A stretch of 64,000 nucleotides of DNA from Tsukamurella pulmonis (GCF_900103175.1 NZ_FNLF01000002.1:1998136-2062135), one strand, 5' to 3'. Counted from the first letter of the stretch, positions 26,141-37,193 are shown. The notes: generated from the letters alone by a model not told the origin. A program made the numbers and translations.

Positions 26141-28840
26141 GTGCACACCGAGACGACCGCCGAACACCGCCGCCTCGCGGAGAGCCCTGGCCCGGACGGG
26201 CCGTGGCGCCTGTGGGGCCCGTACCTGGCAGGCCGCCAGTGGGGCACCGTCCGCGAGGACTACAGCAGCAGCGGCGACGCCTGGGAGAGCTTCGGCTTCG
26301 AGCAGGCGCACCGCCGGGCCTACCGGTGGGGCGAGGACGGTCTGGGCGGCATCTGTGACCGCTACGGATTCCTCAATCTGGCCGTCGCGCTGTGGAACCA
26401 CAACGATCCGATCCTCAAGGAGCGGCTCTTCGGCCTGACCAACGCACAGGGCAACCACGGCGAGGACGTCAAGGAGTACTGGTGGCCCGTCGACGGGACT
26501 CCCACCCACAGCTGGATGCACTGGATGTACCGGTATCCGCAGGCCGAGTTCCCGTACCAGCAACTCCGTGACGGCAACGCCGCGCGCGATCGCACGCAGC
26601 GCGAATACGAGCTCGCCGACACCGGCGTGCTCGCCGACAACCGGTTCTTCGACGTGCACGTCCGCTACGCCAAGGCGGCCCCCGACGACGTCTGTATGGA
26701 GATCGAGGCGGTCAACCACGGCCCGTCGGCGGCGCCGCTCGACCTGCTGCCGCAACTGTGGCTGCGCAACACCTGGGCATGGGGCCACGACGACCGGCGC
26801 GGGGAGATCGCGCGGGTGGACTCGCCGCAGGCCGGTGGCCTCGAAGCCGTGCGGGTGACGCACCAGTGGCTCGGCGAGTACCACCTCGCCGCGGAGGGTG
26901 CTCCGCGGCTCCTGTTCTGCGACAACGAGACCGATGCCGTGGAGCTCTTCGGTGCCGAGTCCAACGCCTCGCCGTACCCCAAGGACTCGATCAACGAGCG
27001 CGTGGTCCGCGGCGACGAGAGCGCGGTGAACCCGCAGGAGCGCGGCACGAAGGTCGCGCTCTGGTACCGATTCCCCTCGGTCCCTGCGGGGGAGAGCGTG
27101 ACGGTGCGGCTGCGATTGGCGCGCACCGCCCCGTCGCTCGACACCTTCGGGCCCGGGTTCGCGGCGGTCCTGGCGGATCGTCGCGAGGAGGCGGACGAGT
27201 TCTACGCCACCGTCATCCACGAGGACGTGCAGGGTGAGGACCGTGCCGTCGCGAGGCGCGCCTACGCGGGCATGCTGTGGAACAAGCAGCTCTACCGCTA
27301 CGACGTCGAGTCCTGGCTGGAGGGCGATCCCGCGGTGGACCCGTCGCCGCGGGAGCGGGCCGACCAGGGGCGCCGCAACACCACCTGGAAGCACTTCTCC
27401 CTCGCGGACGTGATCTCCATGCCCGACGAATGGGAGTATCCCTGGTTCGCCGCCTGGGATCTCGCCTTCCACTGCATCCCACTGGCGCACGTCGACCCGG
27501 AATTCGCCAAGGAACAGCTCGTCCTCATGTGCCGCGAGTGGGCGATGCACCCGAACGGCCAACTGCCCGCCTACGAGTGGGAGTTCGGCGATGTCAACCC
27601 GCCCGTGCACGCATGGGCCGCCTGGCACGTGTACCGCATCGACGGCTGGCGCGACCAGGACTTCCTGATCCGCGTCTTCACCAAGCTCCTGCTCAACTTC
27701 TCGTGGTGGGTCAACCGCAAGGGCTCCGACGACGCCGGGGTCTTCGAGGGCGGCTTCCTCGGGATGGACAACATCGGCTTCTTCAACCGCTCGGCGCCCC
27801 TGCCGCCCGGCTACCGGCTCGAGCAGTCCGACGCCACCAGTTGGATGGCCTTCTACTGCCAGCAGATGTTCAAGATCGCCATCGAGCTGAGCCGGCACGA
27901 CCCGGTGTGGCAGGACTGCGCGACCAAGTTCCTCGAGCACTTCCTGCAGATCTCCAAGGCCACCTACGACTTCGGCTCGCACAGCCTGTCGCTGTGGGAC
28001 GAGGAGGACGGCTTCTTCTACGACGTGCTGGTACGGCCCGACGGCAGCGCGCTGCCGATGCGCGTGCGTTCCATGGTGGGACTGCTTCCGGTCCTGGGCA
28101 CCACCGATGTCCCGGCGTGGGTGGCCCAGGAGTGCCCCGACGTGACGGCCCGCCTGAACTGGTTGCGCTCGCGGCGGCCGGAGCTCGTCGAACCGGTGCT
28201 CTCGAACGCCTCCGGCGACGGCTCGGACGACGGCCGGATGCTGCTCTCGCTGGTCAGCCCCGATCGCCTGCGGCGAGTCCTGGAGCGCATGTTCGATCCG
28301 GCGGAGTTCCTCGCGCCCTACGGGATCCGCTCGCTGTCGAAGGCGGAGCAACAGGTCACCGAGGACGTGGACGGGAACACCGTCTCGATACAGTACGAGC
28401 CGGGCGAGTCCACGACCGCCATGTTCGGAGGCAACTCCAATTGGCGCGGCCCCGTGTGGTTCCCGGTGAACGTGCTGCTCGCCGACAAACTGCGCACGTA
28501 CGGGCGGCACTTCGGCGACGACTTCACCATCGCGATCCCCACGGGCTCCGACAACATCTGCACTCTGGAGGAGGCGGCCGACGTCATCGACGAGGGGCTC
28601 GTCGGCCTGTTCCGTCCCGTCGCGCGGGCCGACGGCGGCGGCACCCGCCGACCGGCCGACGCCGGCCGGATCGAGGGCAGTGACAACCCGTTGTGGGCGC
28701 AGCACCCCACCTTCTACGAGTACTTCGACGGTGACACGGGGGAGGGGCTCGGTGCCACGCACCAGACCGGATGGACCGGTCTGGTCGCTCACCTGCACAA
28801 CCCGCGTTTACCTATGGAGCCTCCGCGTTCAACCAGGTAG
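26141..28840 (+). CDS. GH63/MGH1-like glycoside hydrolase
   Basis: This 899-aa cytoplasmic protein fits the large (alpha/alpha)6-barrel glucosidase group of GH63-like enzymes. Recognisable stretches include WGTVREDYSSSGDAWESFGF near the N-terminus, the NNRF..RN region, the middle FFLGMDN-type segment (GGFLGMDNIGFFNRSAPLP) and the late NWRGPVWFPVNVLL, which carries the typical W-R-G-P. Acidic residues in EDYSSSGD and PAYEWEFGDVNPP are candidate catalytic groups. It probably hydrolyses alpha-glucosides such as glucosylglycerate or mannosyl derivatives, but substrate is not determined. AGGAGG lies 8 nt before the GTG. Confidence 0.82.
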   Translation: MHTETTAEHRRLAESPGPDGPWRLWGPYLAGRQWGTVREDYSSSGDAWESFGFEQAHRRAYRWGEDGLGGICDRYGFLNLAVALWNHNDPILKERLFGLTNAQGNHGEDVKEYWWPVDGTPTHSWMHWMYRYPQAEFPYQQLRDGNAARDRTQREYELADTGVLADNRFFDVHVRYAKAAPDDVCMEIEAVNHGPSAAPLDLLPQLWLRNTWAWGHDDRRGEIARVDSPQAGGLEAVRVTHQWLGEYHLAAEGAPRLLFCDNETDAVELFGAESNASPYPKDSINERVVRGDESAVNPQERGTKVALWYRFPSVPAGESVTVRLRLARTAPSLDTFGPGFAAVLADRREEADEFYATVIHEDVQGEDRAVARRAYAGMLWNKQLYRYDVESWLEGDPAVDPSPRERADQGRRNTTWKHFSLADVISMPDEWEYPWFAAWDLAFHCIPLAHVDPEFAKEQLVLMCREWAMHPNGQLPAYEWEFGDVNPPVHAWAAWHVYRIDGWRDQDFLIRVFTKLLLNFSWWVNRKGSDDAGVFEGGFLGMDNIGFFNRSAPLPPGYRLEQSDATSWMAFYCQQMFKIAIELSRHDPVWQDCATKFLEHFLQISKATYDFGSHSLSLWDEEDGFFYDVLVRPDGSALPMRVRSMVGLLPVLGTTDVPAWVAQECPDVTARLNWLRSRRPELVEPVLSNASGDGSDDGRMLLSLVSPDRLRRVLERMFDPAEFLAPYGIRSLSKAEQQVTEDVDGNTVSIQYEPGESTTAMFGGNSNWRGPVWFPVNVLLADKLRTYGRHFGDDFTIAIPTGSDNICTLEEAADVIDEGLVGLFRPVARADGGGTRRPADAGRIEGSDNPLWAQHPTFYEYFDGDTGEGLGATHQTGWTGLVAHLHNPRLPMEPPRSTR

Positions 28841-28984
28841 AGGCATGCATCCGCAGGTACTGAAGGTCCCGCCGCGCGGTCCACGTGAGCGCCGGGATCA
28901 AGTACGCCGTACGACATTTTCTCGGTAGTACGATCCGTTCAGGCGGATGCGCGGCACCCGCCCCGACCAGTGGGAAAGGGCGTG

Positions 28985-30262
28985 ATGCGGCCGACGGAAC
29001 CGGAGGGCGACGGGGGAGTCGTCGACGTGCTCGGGATCGGCTTCGGTCCCGCCAATCTCGCTCTGGCGATCGCACTCGGCGAATCACCACGGCCCGGCCG
29101 GTCCATGCGGTTCCTGGAGCGTCGCGAGTCCTTCGCCTGGCACCCCGGCATGCTGCTGCCGGGTGCGTCGATGCAGATCAGCTTCCTCAAAGACTTGGTC
29201 ACGCTCCGTAACCAGAGCAGCCCGTACTCCTTCGTCGCCTATCTCGGCGCGCGCGGCAGGCTGGTCGACTTCGTCAACAGGGCCGTGCTCACCCCGGAGC
29301 GGGCGGAGTTCGCCGACTACCTCGCTTGGGCGGCTGCGCCTTTCGCCGACAGCGTCGACTACGGCCGCGAGGCGATCGCGGTGTCGACCGACGGCGACGG
29401 CGCCCGGTTCGCCGTGACCCACCGCGGCCCCGGCGGTGCGGAACGGACCACCCGCGCGCGGTCCGTCGTGGTGGCCCGCGGCCTGCGGCCGGTCCTGCCG
29501 GCGTGGACCGGAGGACTCGATCCGGCCCGCGTGTTCCACAACATCGAGGTACTGCCGCGGCTCGAAGCCCTCGCGCGCACGACGCAGGCGGGCGCTGCGG
29601 CGTCGTTCCTCGTGGTCGGTGGTGGACAGTCGGCGGCGGAGGTCGCGCTTCACCTGCACGACAAGGGCGCCCGCGTGGACCTGGTGTTCCGTGGGTTCGG
29701 CCTCGCGGACGTCGACGAGAGCCCGTTCGTCAACCAGGTCTTCGACCCGGACGTCGTCGACGAGTTCAACGCGGCCTCGCCCGACGTGCGCGCGATGCTG
29801 CTCGAACGGCACGGCAACACCAACTACGCCGCGGTCGAGCACGCCCTGACCCGCGATCTCTACGACCGGTGGTACCGCGAATCGGTGACCGGGCCGCGCC
29901 GCCTGGGCGTGCACCGCACGAGCGAGGTCGTCGCCGCGCGGTCGCTGCCGGACGGCCGCGTCGAAGTGACCGTACGGCGGTCCACCACCGGCGAGCAGTG
30001 GACCGAGGCCTTCGACGCCGTGGTGTGCGCGACGGGATTCGAGCCGGGCGCGCTGACGGGCCTGGCGGGTGTGGCGCCGGCCGGCGCCACGGTGCACGTG
30101 GCGCGCTCGCACCGCGCCGTGATCGACGGACGGGAGATCCCCGGCCTGTACGTCCAGGGGGCCGATCTGCCCGGCCACGGGCTCGGGACCACGTTGCTGT
30201 CCAACGTGGCCGTCCGCGCGGGCGAGATCGCCCGCGCACTGGAGCAGGAGGAGACGCCATGA
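28985..30262 (+). CDS. L-lysine/L-ornithine N-monooxygenase (SidA/IucD/MbtG-like)
   Basis: This 425-aa flavoprotein has the FAD motif DVLGIGFGPANLALAIAL near the N-terminus, the substrate-loop pattern FAWHPGMLLPGASMQISFLK with DLVTLRNQSSPYSF, the NADPH motif FLVVGGGQSAAEVALHLHDK, and the ATGFE motif near the C-terminus. These are diagnostic of N-hydroxylases that make hydroxamate siderophore precursors from lysine or ornithine. ATG 28985 follows GGGAAAGGG. Its stop overlaps the GNAT gene (ATGA). No IdeR box or NRPS is present nearby, which is odd for a siderophore locus. Confidence 0.9.
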   Translation: MRPTEPEGDGGVVDVLGIGFGPANLALAIALGESPRPGRSMRFLERRESFAWHPGMLLPGASMQISFLKDLVTLRNQSSPYSFVAYLGARGRLVDFVNRAVLTPERAEFADYLAWAAAPFADSVDYGREAIAVSTDGDGARFAVTHRGPGGAERTTRARSVVVARGLRPVLPAWTGGLDPARVFHNIEVLPRLEALARTTQAGAAASFLVVGGGQSAAEVALHLHDKGARVDLVFRGFGLADVDESPFVNQVFDPDVVDEFNAASPDVRAMLLERHGNTNYAAVEHALTRDLYDRWYRESVTGPRRLGVHRTSEVVAARSLPDGRVEVTVRRSTTGEQWTEAFDAVVCATGFEPGALTGLAGVAPAGATVHVARSHRAVIDGREIPGLYVQGADLPGHGLGTTLLSNVAVRAGEIARALEQEETP

Positions 30263-31095
30263 CCGCACGCGTTCCGGTGGGCACCGTGTTGTTCGCGGCC
30301 ACCGAGCGGACCCCGTTCACCGTGTTCGTGGCGGAGGATCCCCTCGACATCGAACGGGCACAGGCGTTGCGCTACGCCGCCTTCTCCACCGAGATGGGTG
30401 CCCCGCTGCCGGGCGCCGTGTTCAGCGAGCGCCTCGGCCGGCCGATCGACGTGGACCGGTTCGACGACTACAGCGCCCATCTACTGGTGCGCCACGACCC
30501 CACCGACGACATCGTCGGCTGCTATCGGATCATCCTGCCGGCGCCGCGCGGCGAACGGGAAGTGTTCACCACCAGCATGTTCCGTCTCAGCCCTGCGTTC
30601 GAGGCGATGTCCGACGAGGTCGCCGAATGGGGCCGCGCCACGATCGACGCGGCGCACCGCGGAGGTGTGGTCTCGATGCTGCTGCGCATCGCGCTGCTGT
30701 TGTTCTACGAACGCTCCGGTTTCCAGTACGCGATGGGCTGCATGTCGGTCCGGATGGAGGACGGAGTGCACCCCCGCGCTGCGCTGGTGAGCGCCGCGCT
30801 CGGCTTCCTCGCGGACCAGGACGCACTGGCGAGCGGCGACGTGCGCGTCGAGCCGATCCGCCCGGTCTCGGTCGACGGGGTCCCGATCGAGCGGCTCCCG
30901 CGCCCGGAAGGGGCCGACGAGGACCTCGTGGCTCCGACGATCCGTGTCGCCGTGCGGTACGGCGGCCTCGTCTGCGGTCCGCCGTCCTACGACCCCGACT
31001 TCGAGATGGCTGACTTCCTCGTGCTGTTCGACGCCGAGCGGATGCGGAGCGTGGGCACCATGGACGAGGTCCGCTCCTTCCTCGCGGCGCTGTGA
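30259..31095 (+). CDS. GNAT-type acyltransferase, OlsB/hemolysin-like (PF13444 type)
   Basis: This 278-aa protein resembles the GNAT-fold acyltransferases related to OlsB and autoinducer synthases: VAEDPLDIERAQALRYAAFS, VGCYRIILP, then AEWGRATIDAAHRGGVVSML and the CMSVRMED segment. OlsB acylates the alpha-amine of ornithine with 3-hydroxyacyl-ACP to make lyso-ornithine lipid. Coupling to an ornithine/lysine N-hydroxylase upstream and an MMPL exporter downstream (overlaps of 4 nt each side) suggests a product containing an N-hydroxylated, N-acylated amino acid. That is inference; no substrate is visible. Confidence 0.75.
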   Translation: MTARVPVGTVLFAATERTPFTVFVAEDPLDIERAQALRYAAFSTEMGAPLPGAVFSERLGRPIDVDRFDDYSAHLLVRHDPTDDIVGCYRIILPAPRGEREVFTTSMFRLSPAFEAMSDEVAEWGRATIDAAHRGGVVSMLLRIALLLFYERSGFQYAMGCMSVRMEDGVHPRAALVSAALGFLADQDALASGDVRVEPIRPVSVDGVPIERLPRPEGADEDLVAPTIRVAVRYGGLVCGPPSYDPDFEMADFLVLFDAERMRSVGTMDEVRSFLAAL

Positions 31096-33299
31096 TCGCC
31101 CGCCTGACCCGCGCCGTCGCGGCGCGGCCGCGCACCGTTCTCGCCGCTGCGCTGCTCGTGCTCATCGCGCTGGGCGTGCTGGGTACCGGCGTGGGGAGCG
31201 CTCTCAAGAGCGGGGGCAGCACCGACCCGAACGCCGAGTCCGCTCGGGCGCAGACGGTGCTGGAGAACGACTTCGGGCGCGGCGGCTCGTCCCTCGTCCT
31301 GACGGTCCGCGCCGAGCGCCCCGACGCCGCGACCGCCGCGGCGGACTACGGGCGTGCGATCACCGAATCCCTCCGCGCCGCCCCGACGGTCCAATCCGCG
31401 GTGTCCGGCTGGACGGACCCCGCCGCCGCACCCCGCCTGACCTCCGCGGACGGCCGCACCGGACTGGTGGTGGCGACCGTGACCGGCGGGAGCGGGAAGG
31501 CGCCCGACAATGCGGGCGAACTCGTCGGCGCCCTGCCGCGCCCACCCGACGGCGTGCGGATCGAGGCAGGCGGCGAGGCCATCACCTACCTGCAGATCAA
31601 CGAGCAGTCGGGGAAGGACCTGCTGCGCGCCGAACTGATCGCGCTGCCCCTCACCTTCCTCGTGCTGGTGTGGGCGTTCGGCGGGGTGGTCGCCGCCGCG
31701 GTCCCCGTCGTGGTGGGCATCGCCGCGATCATCGCGACCTCGGGCCTGCTGCGACTGGTCGCGGAGGCGACCGACGTCTCCGTCTTCGCCCTCAACCTGA
31801 TCACGGCGATGAGCCTCGCCCTGGCCATCGACTACACACTGCTCGTGGTCAGTCGCTACCGCGAGGAGGTGCCGGCGCGGGGCCGCGACGAGGCGCTCGT
31901 GGTCGCGATGTCGACCGCCGGGCGCACCGTGCTGTTCTCCGCGGTCACCGTCGGCCTGAGCCTCGCCGCGATGGTGCTCTTCCCGATGTACTTCCTGCGC
32001 TCGTTCGCCTACGCCGGCCTGGTCGTCGTGGCCTTCACCGCGGTGGCGACCCTCGTCGTGACGCCCGCGATCCTCGCGCTCCTCGGCGACCGCATCGACC
32101 GCCTGCGGGTGGGTCGGGGCCCCCGCCCGTCGGACGAATCCCGCTGGTACCGGGCGGTGCGGGCGGTGCAGCGCCGGGCGGTTCCGCTCGGGATCGCGGT
32201 CGTGGCACTGCTCGTGGCGCTCGGTGCGCCGTTCCTGGGCGCCAAGCTCGGGTATCCGGACGACCGGGCACTGCCGACCACCGCGTCGGCGCACCGGGTG
32301 GGCGACGAGCTGCGGACCGGTTTCCACCCCAATCCGGCGTCCGACGTCCTGATCCTGCTGCCGGAGGGCGCACCGTCGGGCACCGAGGACTACGCCCGGG
32401 AACTGTCCCGGGTGACGGGGACCGGTCCCGTCACCGGCCCCGACGGGACGTGGCTGCGCGGCGAGCGCGTCACCGACGGGGACCCTGCCGCGCGAGCCGG
32501 TTTCGCCCGGCTGATGACGGTCGCGGGGGAGTACGACCCCCGCTCGGACGCGGGGCGCGAGCAGCTCGACGCGCTGCGCGCGGTGCCCGCCCCAGCGCCG
32601 ACGCTGTTCGCCGGTGCGGCGCAGGCGGATCGGGACGCGGTGGATTCGATCCTCGGTGCGGTGCCGCGCGTCCTGCTCGCGATCGCGGTCACCACCTTCC
32701 TGCTCCTGTTCCTGCTCACGGGCAGTGTGCTGCTGCCGCTGAAGGCGTTGGTGCTCAATGTGCTCTCGCTCTCAGCCACGTTCGGTGCCATGGTGTGGAT
32801 CTTCCAGGAGGGCCACCTGGGCGGGCTCGGGACGACGGTGACGGGACATCTCATCGCGGACATGCCGGTGCTGATGTTCTGCATCGCCTTCGGCCTGTCG
32901 ATGGACTACGAGGTGTTCCTGCTCTCACGCATCCGGGAGGAGTGGCGGAAGCTGCCGGGCGCCGACCGGGCCGCGAACGACGAGGCCGTCGCGCGGGGGA
33001 TCGCGAGCACCGCACGGGTGGTCACCGCCGCGGCGCTGCTGATGGCGGTCGTCTTCGCCGCGATCGGCTTCTCCGAGGTCTCGTTCATGCGGATGCTGGG
33101 CGTCGGCCTCGCGATCGCGGTGCTCCTCGACGCCACCCTGGTGCGGCTGGTGCTGCTGCCCGCTTTCATGCGGATCGCGGGTACCGCGAACTGGTGGCCG
33201 CGCGGTCACGCGTCAGGCGTTGAGGATCCAGACCGAGTAGTTGAGCGCGCTGGCGAACAGGATCCAGCCGAGGTAGGGGAGCAGCAGCAGCGCGGCTGA
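31092..33299 (+). CDS. MMPL-family RND-type membrane transporter
   Basis: This 735-aa protein has the two-halves MMPL layout: helix 1, a large extracytoplasmic loop (residues about 40-180), helices 2-6 with AMSLALAIDYTLLVVSRYRE (the MMPL Asp-Tyr motif), a second loop, and a second helix set with CIAFGLSMDYEVFLLSRIRE (again DY). The two DY motifs form the proton relay. MMPL proteins export lipids and siderophores. Its GTG start overlaps the GNAT gene stop. The last 87 bp overlap the 3' end of the convergent tspO gene, and its C-terminal tail is hydrophilic. Confidence 0.92.
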   Translation: MIARLTRAVAARPRTVLAAALLVLIALGVLGTGVGSALKSGGSTDPNAESARAQTVLENDFGRGGSSLVLTVRAERPDAATAAADYGRAITESLRAAPTVQSAVSGWTDPAAAPRLTSADGRTGLVVATVTGGSGKAPDNAGELVGALPRPPDGVRIEAGGEAITYLQINEQSGKDLLRAELIALPLTFLVLVWAFGGVVAAAVPVVVGIAAIIATSGLLRLVAEATDVSVFALNLITAMSLALAIDYTLLVVSRYREEVPARGRDEALVVAMSTAGRTVLFSAVTVGLSLAAMVLFPMYFLRSFAYAGLVVVAFTAVATLVVTPAILALLGDRIDRLRVGRGPRPSDESRWYRAVRAVQRRAVPLGIAVVALLVALGAPFLGAKLGYPDDRALPTTASAHRVGDELRTGFHPNPASDVLILLPEGAPSGTEDYARELSRVTGTGPVTGPDGTWLRGERVTDGDPAARAGFARLMTVAGEYDPRSDAGREQLDALRAVPAPAPTLFAGAAQADRDAVDSILGAVPRVLLAIAVTTFLLLFLLTGSVLLPLKALVLNVLSLSATFGAMVWIFQEGHLGGLGTTVTGHLIADMPVLMFCIAFGLSMDYEVFLLSRIREEWRKLPGADRAANDEAVARGIASTARVVTAAALLMAVVFAAIGFSEVSFMRMLGVGLAIAVLLDATLVRLVLLPAFMRIAGTANWWPRGHASGVEDPDRVVERAGEQDPAEVGEQQQRG

Positions 33300-33704
33300 G
33301 CGCCGCACGGCCCAAAACGCGGCGATCGTGGCGACCACCAGGACGTCGAGCAGGACGATCACGCCGAACGCGATGCCGCGCAGCTCCAGCCCGAAGAACA
33401 GTGGCGACCACGACAGGTTCACCAGCAGTTGCACCGTGTACAGCTGGATCGCCCGGCCGCCGAACGATGGCTGCACACGCCACACCAGCCACGCGGCGAT
33501 CGCCATGAGCAGGTACAGCACGCCCCACGCCGGTCCGAAGAGCCAGCTCGGCGGCGCCCACGTGGGCTGGGCCAGCGCGCCGTACTCGTCCGCGGCGTCG
33601 GCGGAGGCGAGCCCGCCGAGGAACGCCACCACCGCGACGGCGATCAGCGACACCACCAGGGCGAGCGGGTGCAGCGATCCGCGGGAAACGGGTGAACCGG
33701 TCAT
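33213..33704 (-). CDS. TspO/MBR family membrane protein
   Basis: This 163-aa protein has five predicted helices and the TspO signatures: the tryptophan-rich loop WAPPSWLFGPAWGVLYLLMA and the LNYSVWILNA C-terminus. TspO proteins bind porphyrins and cholesterol-like ligands and help with tetrapyrrole handling and oxidative stress. ATG 33704 is the first start. The 3' end overlaps the convergent MMPL gene by 87 bp. Confidence 0.9.
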   Translation of the reverse strand: MTGSPVSRGSLHPLALVVSLIAVAVVAFLGGLASADAADEYGALAQPTWAPPSWLFGPAWGVLYLLMAIAAWLVWRVQPSFGGRAIQLYTVQLLVNLSWSPLFFGLELRGIAFGVIVLLDVLVVATIAAFWAVRRSAALLLLPYLGWILFASALNYSVWILNA

Positions 33705-33754
33705 GGACCGAGCCTAGGCGGGCGCGACCCGGCCCGCCCGGTGAGCGATCCGGA

Positions 33755-34732
33755 TCAGATCCAGCCGCGTCGTTTGAACAGGATGAACAGCCCGCCGGCC
33801 AGGAGCACCATCGTCACCAGGCTCAGCCAGAAGCCCCACTCCTCGGCGAACCCCGGGTACGGCACGTTCTGCCCGAAGTAGCCGGTGATCGCCGTGGGGA
33901 CGGCGATGATCGCGGCCCAGCTGGTGAGCTTCTTCATCACGGTGTTGAGCCGGTTGTCGACCAGCGCGAGGTTGGTCGAGCGGACCGACTCGACGCCGTC
34001 GCGCAGTCCGTCCGTCCAGTCCGCCGCCCGCATGGTGTGGTCGTAGACGTCCTCGGCGTAGGGGAGCAGTTGGTGCTCCTCCGGTGTGGCGGAGACCCGG
34101 CGCAGCAGGGAACCGACCACGTCGCGCATCGGGAGCACGATCCGGCGCAGCTCGCTGACGTCCTTGTGCAGTGCGAAGGTCATCTGCGAGACGCGGTCGC
34201 TGGCGCGGTCGTCGAAGAGGATCGCCTCGACGTCGTCGAGCCGCTCGTCGACCGCCGTCACGCGCGAGGTGTAGCCGTCGACGATGGCGTCGAGCAGCAT
34301 CAGCTCCAGGGCGTGGGGGCCGTACCGGAGCAGGCCGGCGTTGGCGGCGATGCTCCGCGCGACGGTGTCCACGTCGAAACCCGGGCCCAGCCGGACCGTC
34401 AGGACGCCGCACTCGAACAAGAACACTGAGAGCCGGTTGGTGGTGCCGTCGTCGGTCACGGTGTACGCGGTGACGAACAGCACCTCGCCGTAGCGCAGCG
34501 ACTTCGGGCGTTCATGGACCGTGAGCGCGTCCTCGACCGCGAGCGGATCGAGGTGCAGCGCCGCGGCGAAGGGGGCGAACTCGGCCTCGGTCGGGTCCAG
34601 CACGTCGACCCAGGCCAGGCCCGACGACGTGGCGAGGGCGTCCGCGACCGCCTCCGCGCCGGCGTGGACGGCGCGGTCGAAGCGGGCGGCACCGTCGGCC
34701 GCCTCGTTCCACGTGCGGATGGTGACGTCCAT
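33755..34732 (-). CDS. CorA-family divalent cation transporter with GQN in place of GMN
   Basis: This 325-aa protein has the CorA plan: a long soluble N-terminal domain with coiled-coil helices (VDERLDDVEAILFDD, RRIVLPMRDVVG), then two C-terminal membrane helices. The pore signature normally YGMN reads YFGQNVPYPGF here, at about residue 288, so Met of GMN is replaced by Gln. This keeps Gly and Asn. The family imports Mg, Co, Ni or other divalent ions; altered GMN motifs occur in some homologues, and selectivity here is uncertain. The opposing ATG 34732 is the first start. It runs with the upstream YjbR gene 9 bp away. Confidence 0.88.
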   Translation of the reverse strand: MDVTIRTWNEAADGAARFDRAVHAGAEAVADALATSSGLAWVDVLDPTEAEFAPFAAALHLDPLAVEDALTVHERPKSLRYGEVLFVTAYTVTDDGTTNRLSVFLFECGVLTVRLGPGFDVDTVARSIAANAGLLRYGPHALELMLLDAIVDGYTSRVTAVDERLDDVEAILFDDRASDRVSQMTFALHKDVSELRRIVLPMRDVVGSLLRRVSATPEEHQLLPYAEDVYDHTMRAADWTDGLRDGVESVRSTNLALVDNRLNTVMKKLTSWAAIIAVPTAITGYFGQNVPYPGFAEEWGFWLSLVTMVLLAGGLFILFKRRGWI

Positions 34733-34741
34733 GCGGTGAGC

Positions 34742-36364
<1,623 letters not shown>

Positions 36365-36365
<1 letters not shown>

Positions 36366-36817
36366 TGGCCGTGCTGCTCGTGATCCACCACACGCCGTCC
36401 CCGCACTGCCAGGAGATGTTCGAGGCGGTGATCGCGGGCGCGAGCGACCCCGAGATCGAAGGCGTCGAGGTGGTGCGTCGCGCGGCGCTCGCCGTGACCG
36501 CTTCCGACGTCCTCGCGGCCGACGGCTTCGTGCTCGGCTCGCCCGCGAACCTCGGGTACATCTCGGGCGCGCTCAAGCACGCCTTCGACACGATCTACTA
36601 CCCGTGCCTCGACGCCACCCAGGGGCGTCCCTTCGGCCTGTACCTGCACGCGAACGAGGGTGGCGAAGGAGCCGAGCGGGCGGTGGACTCGATCACCGCC
36701 GGGCTCGGCTGGGAGAAGGTGACCCCGTACGTGGTGGTGTCGGGCAGACCGACGAAGGATCAGCTCGAGGAGTGCTGGAACCTCGGCGCGACCGTCGCCG
36801 CGCAGCTGATGGGCTGA
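36365..36817 (+). CDS. Flavodoxin-like/NADPH-dependent FMN reductase family protein
   Basis: This 150-aa protein begins MAVLLVIHHTPSPHCQEMFE, a flavodoxin phosphate-loop position, then DGFVLGSPANLGYISGALKH and YPCLDATQGRPFGLYLHAN, typical of the flavodoxin/FMN-reductase fold. It should bind FMN and shuttle electrons to an unknown partner. It is translationally coupled (TGATG) to the membrane gene and belongs to the dapB operon, matching Rv2771c. No catalytic role can be given. Confidence 0.82.
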
Positions 36818-36904
36818 GCGCCAACCCTGTTCGATTCGTGCTTGCGATCTTGAAAGCTTGTCGGTGGGTCGCGGTAGCGTCCTGGCATCGACGAAAAGAC
36901 TGCT

Positions 36905-37193
36905 GTGGAGGAGGATCCGCCGCCTGATGCGGGAGTGGTGGAACGATTGCGTTCGACGGAGTCGATCCCGGCGGTGATCGCGGGCCTCTCGCATCTGGAC
37001 ATCGCGGATCGGCGCGCCGCGGATGAGCGGTTGTGCTCGGACCCGGCGCCTGCGCGCGGCGTGCAACCACGCCGAGGAAGCCGACGGCTGGCACAGCACC
37101 GTCGTCGGCGACCTGTCAGGGCGGCACACCGTCGAAGCCCGGACGCCGAGGGGACACGGCCACCGCTCCACCGCGCCGGACCAGGCGGCGTAG
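36905..37193 (+). pseudogene. Decayed DUF222/HNH endonuclease gene
   Basis: A GTG at 36905 opens an N-terminal stretch VVERLRSTESIPAVIAGLSH that resembles the start of actinobacterial DUF222 proteins. From about 37040 another forward frame reads TRRLRAACNHAEEADGWHST and ends ARTPRGHGHRSTAPDQAA at TAG 37191, resembling the C-terminal tail after the HNH motif. The DUF222 core and HNH nuclease residues are missing. The two remnants join in different frames, so this is an internally deleted relic of a family that multiplies in these genomes. The rest of the 36818-37218 gap holds nothing else I can identify. Confidence 0.6.

Noticed and set aside
28908-28932. CGTAC-N15-GTACG inverted repeat upstream of the N-hydroxylase
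   Set aside because: Only 5-bp arms with a long spacer and no match to an iron box; not distinguishable from chance.
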